A stretch of 64,000 nt of DNA from Arthrobacter alpinus (GTDB taxonomy: Bacteria; Actinomycetota; Actinomycetes; Actinomycetales; Micrococcaceae). Location of the stretch: NCBI RefSeq assembly GCF_001445575.1, contig NZ_CP013200.1, positions 3,720,001-3,784,000 on the forward strand, read 5' to 3'. Of this stretch, positions 62,776-64,000 are shown piece after piece. Position 1 is the first letter of the stretch, and each line of letters opens with the position of its first letter. The position numbers and the translations under genes are program-made. The notes under the pieces were generated by a model. That model was given only the letters and a program-made list of their open reading frames with translations. It did not search any database and was not told where the DNA came from.

Positions 62776-63279
62776 TTAGCCCTCGCGGTCGGCCTGGATG
62801 AGCTGGCGGTCGCCTTCGTAGCCGGGCTCGGCATCCAGCTCGTCGGTGAAGACCCAGAAGCGGTAGGCGAAGAAGCGGAAGATGGTGCCCAGGACCAGAC
62901 CCACCACGGACCCGGAGATGAAGTCGGCGGTGGTGGATTCGAAGCCGAGCACCCAGTGGGAGATGTAAACACAGGCGGCTGCGATGCCCATGCCGATGCC
63001 ATTCATGACCACGAACAGGACGACCTCGCGGAGCACGTTGGCCTGGCGGCGGTGGCGGAAGGTCCAGTAACGGTTGGCGAGCCAGGAAAAGACGGTGGCC
63101 ACGGCGGCGGAAATGATTTTCGCCTTGGTGGGGTGTCCAGCCATGCTGCCGCTGAGCAGCCACAGGTAGATTCCGGTGTCAATAATGAACGCCACGCCGC
63201 CCACGACGCCGAACTTGGCCACTTCTCGCCAGAAGAGCCCCATCAGGCCTTGGATGCGGTTAACTAGCTTCGTGTACAT
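62776..63279 (-). CDS. GtrA-family membrane protein
   Basis: 167 residues from ATG 63279, preceded by GGAGG. Four membrane segments (FGVVGGVAFIIDTGIYLWLL, AAVATVFSWLANRYWTF, VVLFVVMNGIGMGIAAA, SVVGLVLGTIFRFFAYRFWVF shown in parts) with the family ANRYWTF motif. GtrA proteins help flip or present polyprenyl-linked sugars for wall or O-antigen glycosylation. It is divergent from purK, a common arrangement in this group. Confidence 0.93.
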   Translation of the reverse strand: MYTKLVNRIQGLMGLFWREVAKFGVVGGVAFIIDTGIYLWLLSGSMAGHPTKAKIISAAVATVFSWLANRYWTFRHRRQANVLREVVLFVVMNGIGMGIAAACVYISHWVLGFESTTADFISGSVVGLVLGTIFRFFAYRFWVFTDELDAEPGYEGDRQLIQADREG

Positions 63280-63441
63280 GGTCCTCCGTCGGCGATCTGG
63301 CCATAAACGGATGATTCTCGCGCCAGCCAATTGACTCCAATTCTAAGCCAAAATTGCACCAACGCCGCGCGGCTGTTGTTCAAAACACGTGCTGTGGCGG
63401 CCCTGAAACCGTGCAAAGCACGCATCCGGCCAGACTTTCGG

Positions 63442-63457
63442 TACTCTGGGGACTGTG
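63442..63457 (+). promoter_or_regulatory. -10 element and leaderless start of purK
   Basis: TACTCT (63442-63447) is 7 nt before the GTG at 63455, as expected of a leaderless promoter; no ribosome site precedes the GTG. Confidence 0.45.
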
Positions 63458-64000
63458 ACTTTTCCTGTAATCGGTGTGGTGGGCGGCGGACAGCTGGCTC
63501 GCATGATGGCCCCTGCAGCCGTGGCCCTTGGTTTTGATTTACGTGTTCTGGCGGAAGCCCCTGACGTGTGTGCGGTGCCAGTGGTGGCCCATGCACCAGT
63601 GGGTGACTACAAGGACCTTGACACGCTGCGTGAGTTTGCCCGGGGTGTGGATGTTCTCACATTCGATCATGAACACGTCCCGAACGAACACCTGCAAACG
63701 CTGATTGCCGAAGGTGTCAACGTCCAGCCTCGGCCCAACGCCTTGGTCAACGCCCAAGACAAGCTCGTGATGCGCGCCGCGATTGAGCGCCTTGGCCTGC
63801 CCAACCCGGCCTGGTCCGCCGTCGCTTCCGTTGCTGACATTGAAGCCTTCGGCGACACGCACGGCTGGCCCGTAGTACTGAAGATGCCGCGTGGCGGGTA
63901 TGACGGCAAAGGCGTGAGGGTCCTGCGTTCTGCGGCCGACGCCGCTGCTGCCGCCGACTGGTTCGAGGCCATGAACCCGCTGCTGGTGGAAGAAATGGTG
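63455..64000 (+). CDS. purK: 5-(carboxyamino)imidazole ribonucleotide synthase, 3' part outside the window
   Basis: From GTG 63455 (VTFPVIGVVGGGQLARMMAPAA in two stretches), about 182 residues are visible. The GGGQLARMM start, FDHEHVPNEHL, QDKLVMRAAIERLG and the ATP-grasp lid GWPVVLKMPRGGYDGKGV are diagnostic. It carboxylates AIR with ATP and bicarbonate in purine synthesis. The frame runs off the right edge. Confidence 0.95.
   Translation, partial: MTFPVIGVVGGGQLARMMAPAAVALGFDLRVLAEAPDVCAVPVVAHAPVGDYKDLDTLREFARGVDVLTFDHEHVPNEHLQTLIAEGVNVQPRPNALVNAQDKLVMRAAIERLGLPNPAWSAVASVADIEAFGDTHGWPVVLKMPRGGYDGKGVRVLRSAADAAAAADWFEAMNPLLVEEMV

Overview
The window is about 58-60% GC and looks like an actinobacterial chromosome, most likely Arthrobacter sensu lato (Micrococcaceae). 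This rests on gene order and protein families: tatD-rpf-ksgA-ispE-ABC-F, tRNA-Gln-glmU-prs-rplY-pth, whiB2 beside DUF3499/metallopeptidase/DUF5719 genes, protein O-mannosyltransferase, TIGR03089 and DUF1461 proteins. There are no rRNA genes, no prophage and no CRISPR array. The species call is inference.

Layout. 1-12.2 kb: a minus-strand cell-surface polysaccharide operon. In transcription order it holds a 95-codon leader ORF, a polyprenyl glycosylphosphotransferase split in two by a frame change, a TagD-like cytidylyltransferase, a lipoprotein, a Wzx-like flippase gene broken by an ISL3-family insertion, a very large secreted beta-propeller/LamG/PKD protein, and a family-4 glycosyltransferase that runs off the left edge. 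12.4-18 kb: two tandem LuxR/LAL-type ATPase regulators that probably control the operon. 18-31.4 kb: a conserved housekeeping block (pth, rplY, prs, glmU, tRNA-Gln, ABC-F, ispE, ksgA, rpf, tatD), all on the minus strand, interrupted twice by DUF559 nuclease-fold genes that sit among their own palindromic repeats. 31.5-36.7 kb: moxR-DUF58-transglutaminase operon. 36.8-41.3 kb: succinate-semialdehyde dehydrogenase, rsmI (frameshifted) and a protein mannosyltransferase. 41.5-48.5 kb: HprK-like/PqqD pair, signal peptidase I, Wzb-like phosphatase and Wzc-like tyrosine kinase (the regulatory half of a polysaccharide export system), a DUF1461 membrane protein and an SGNH hydrolase. 48.5-55.4 kb: a third DUF559-like gene with a third palindrome family, SpoIIM, RDD, L,D-transpeptidase, MBL hydrolase, Trm112-like, DUF3499 and zincin-like genes. 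55.4-64 kb: DUF5719, a giant GT2 membrane glycosyltransferase, WhiB2, TIGR03089, GtrA and the start of purK.

Most striking observations. (1) Three DUF559/AbiEi-like genes are each surrounded by a private family of short palindromes, and two of them end inside a copy of their own palindrome. Two interrupt the conserved glmU-prs-rplY block. This resembles a nuclease-plus-repeat dispersal module analogous to REP/RAYT systems, though the link is inferred. (2) A perfect 8-bp target duplication shows a recent ISL3 insertion in the flippase gene; the uninterrupted 433-aa gene can be reconstructed exactly. (3) Three reading-frame breaks (glycosylphosphotransferase, rsmI, HprK/PqqD) are each healed by adding one G/C base at a short G/C run, which points to recurrent single-base deletions or to sequencing error.
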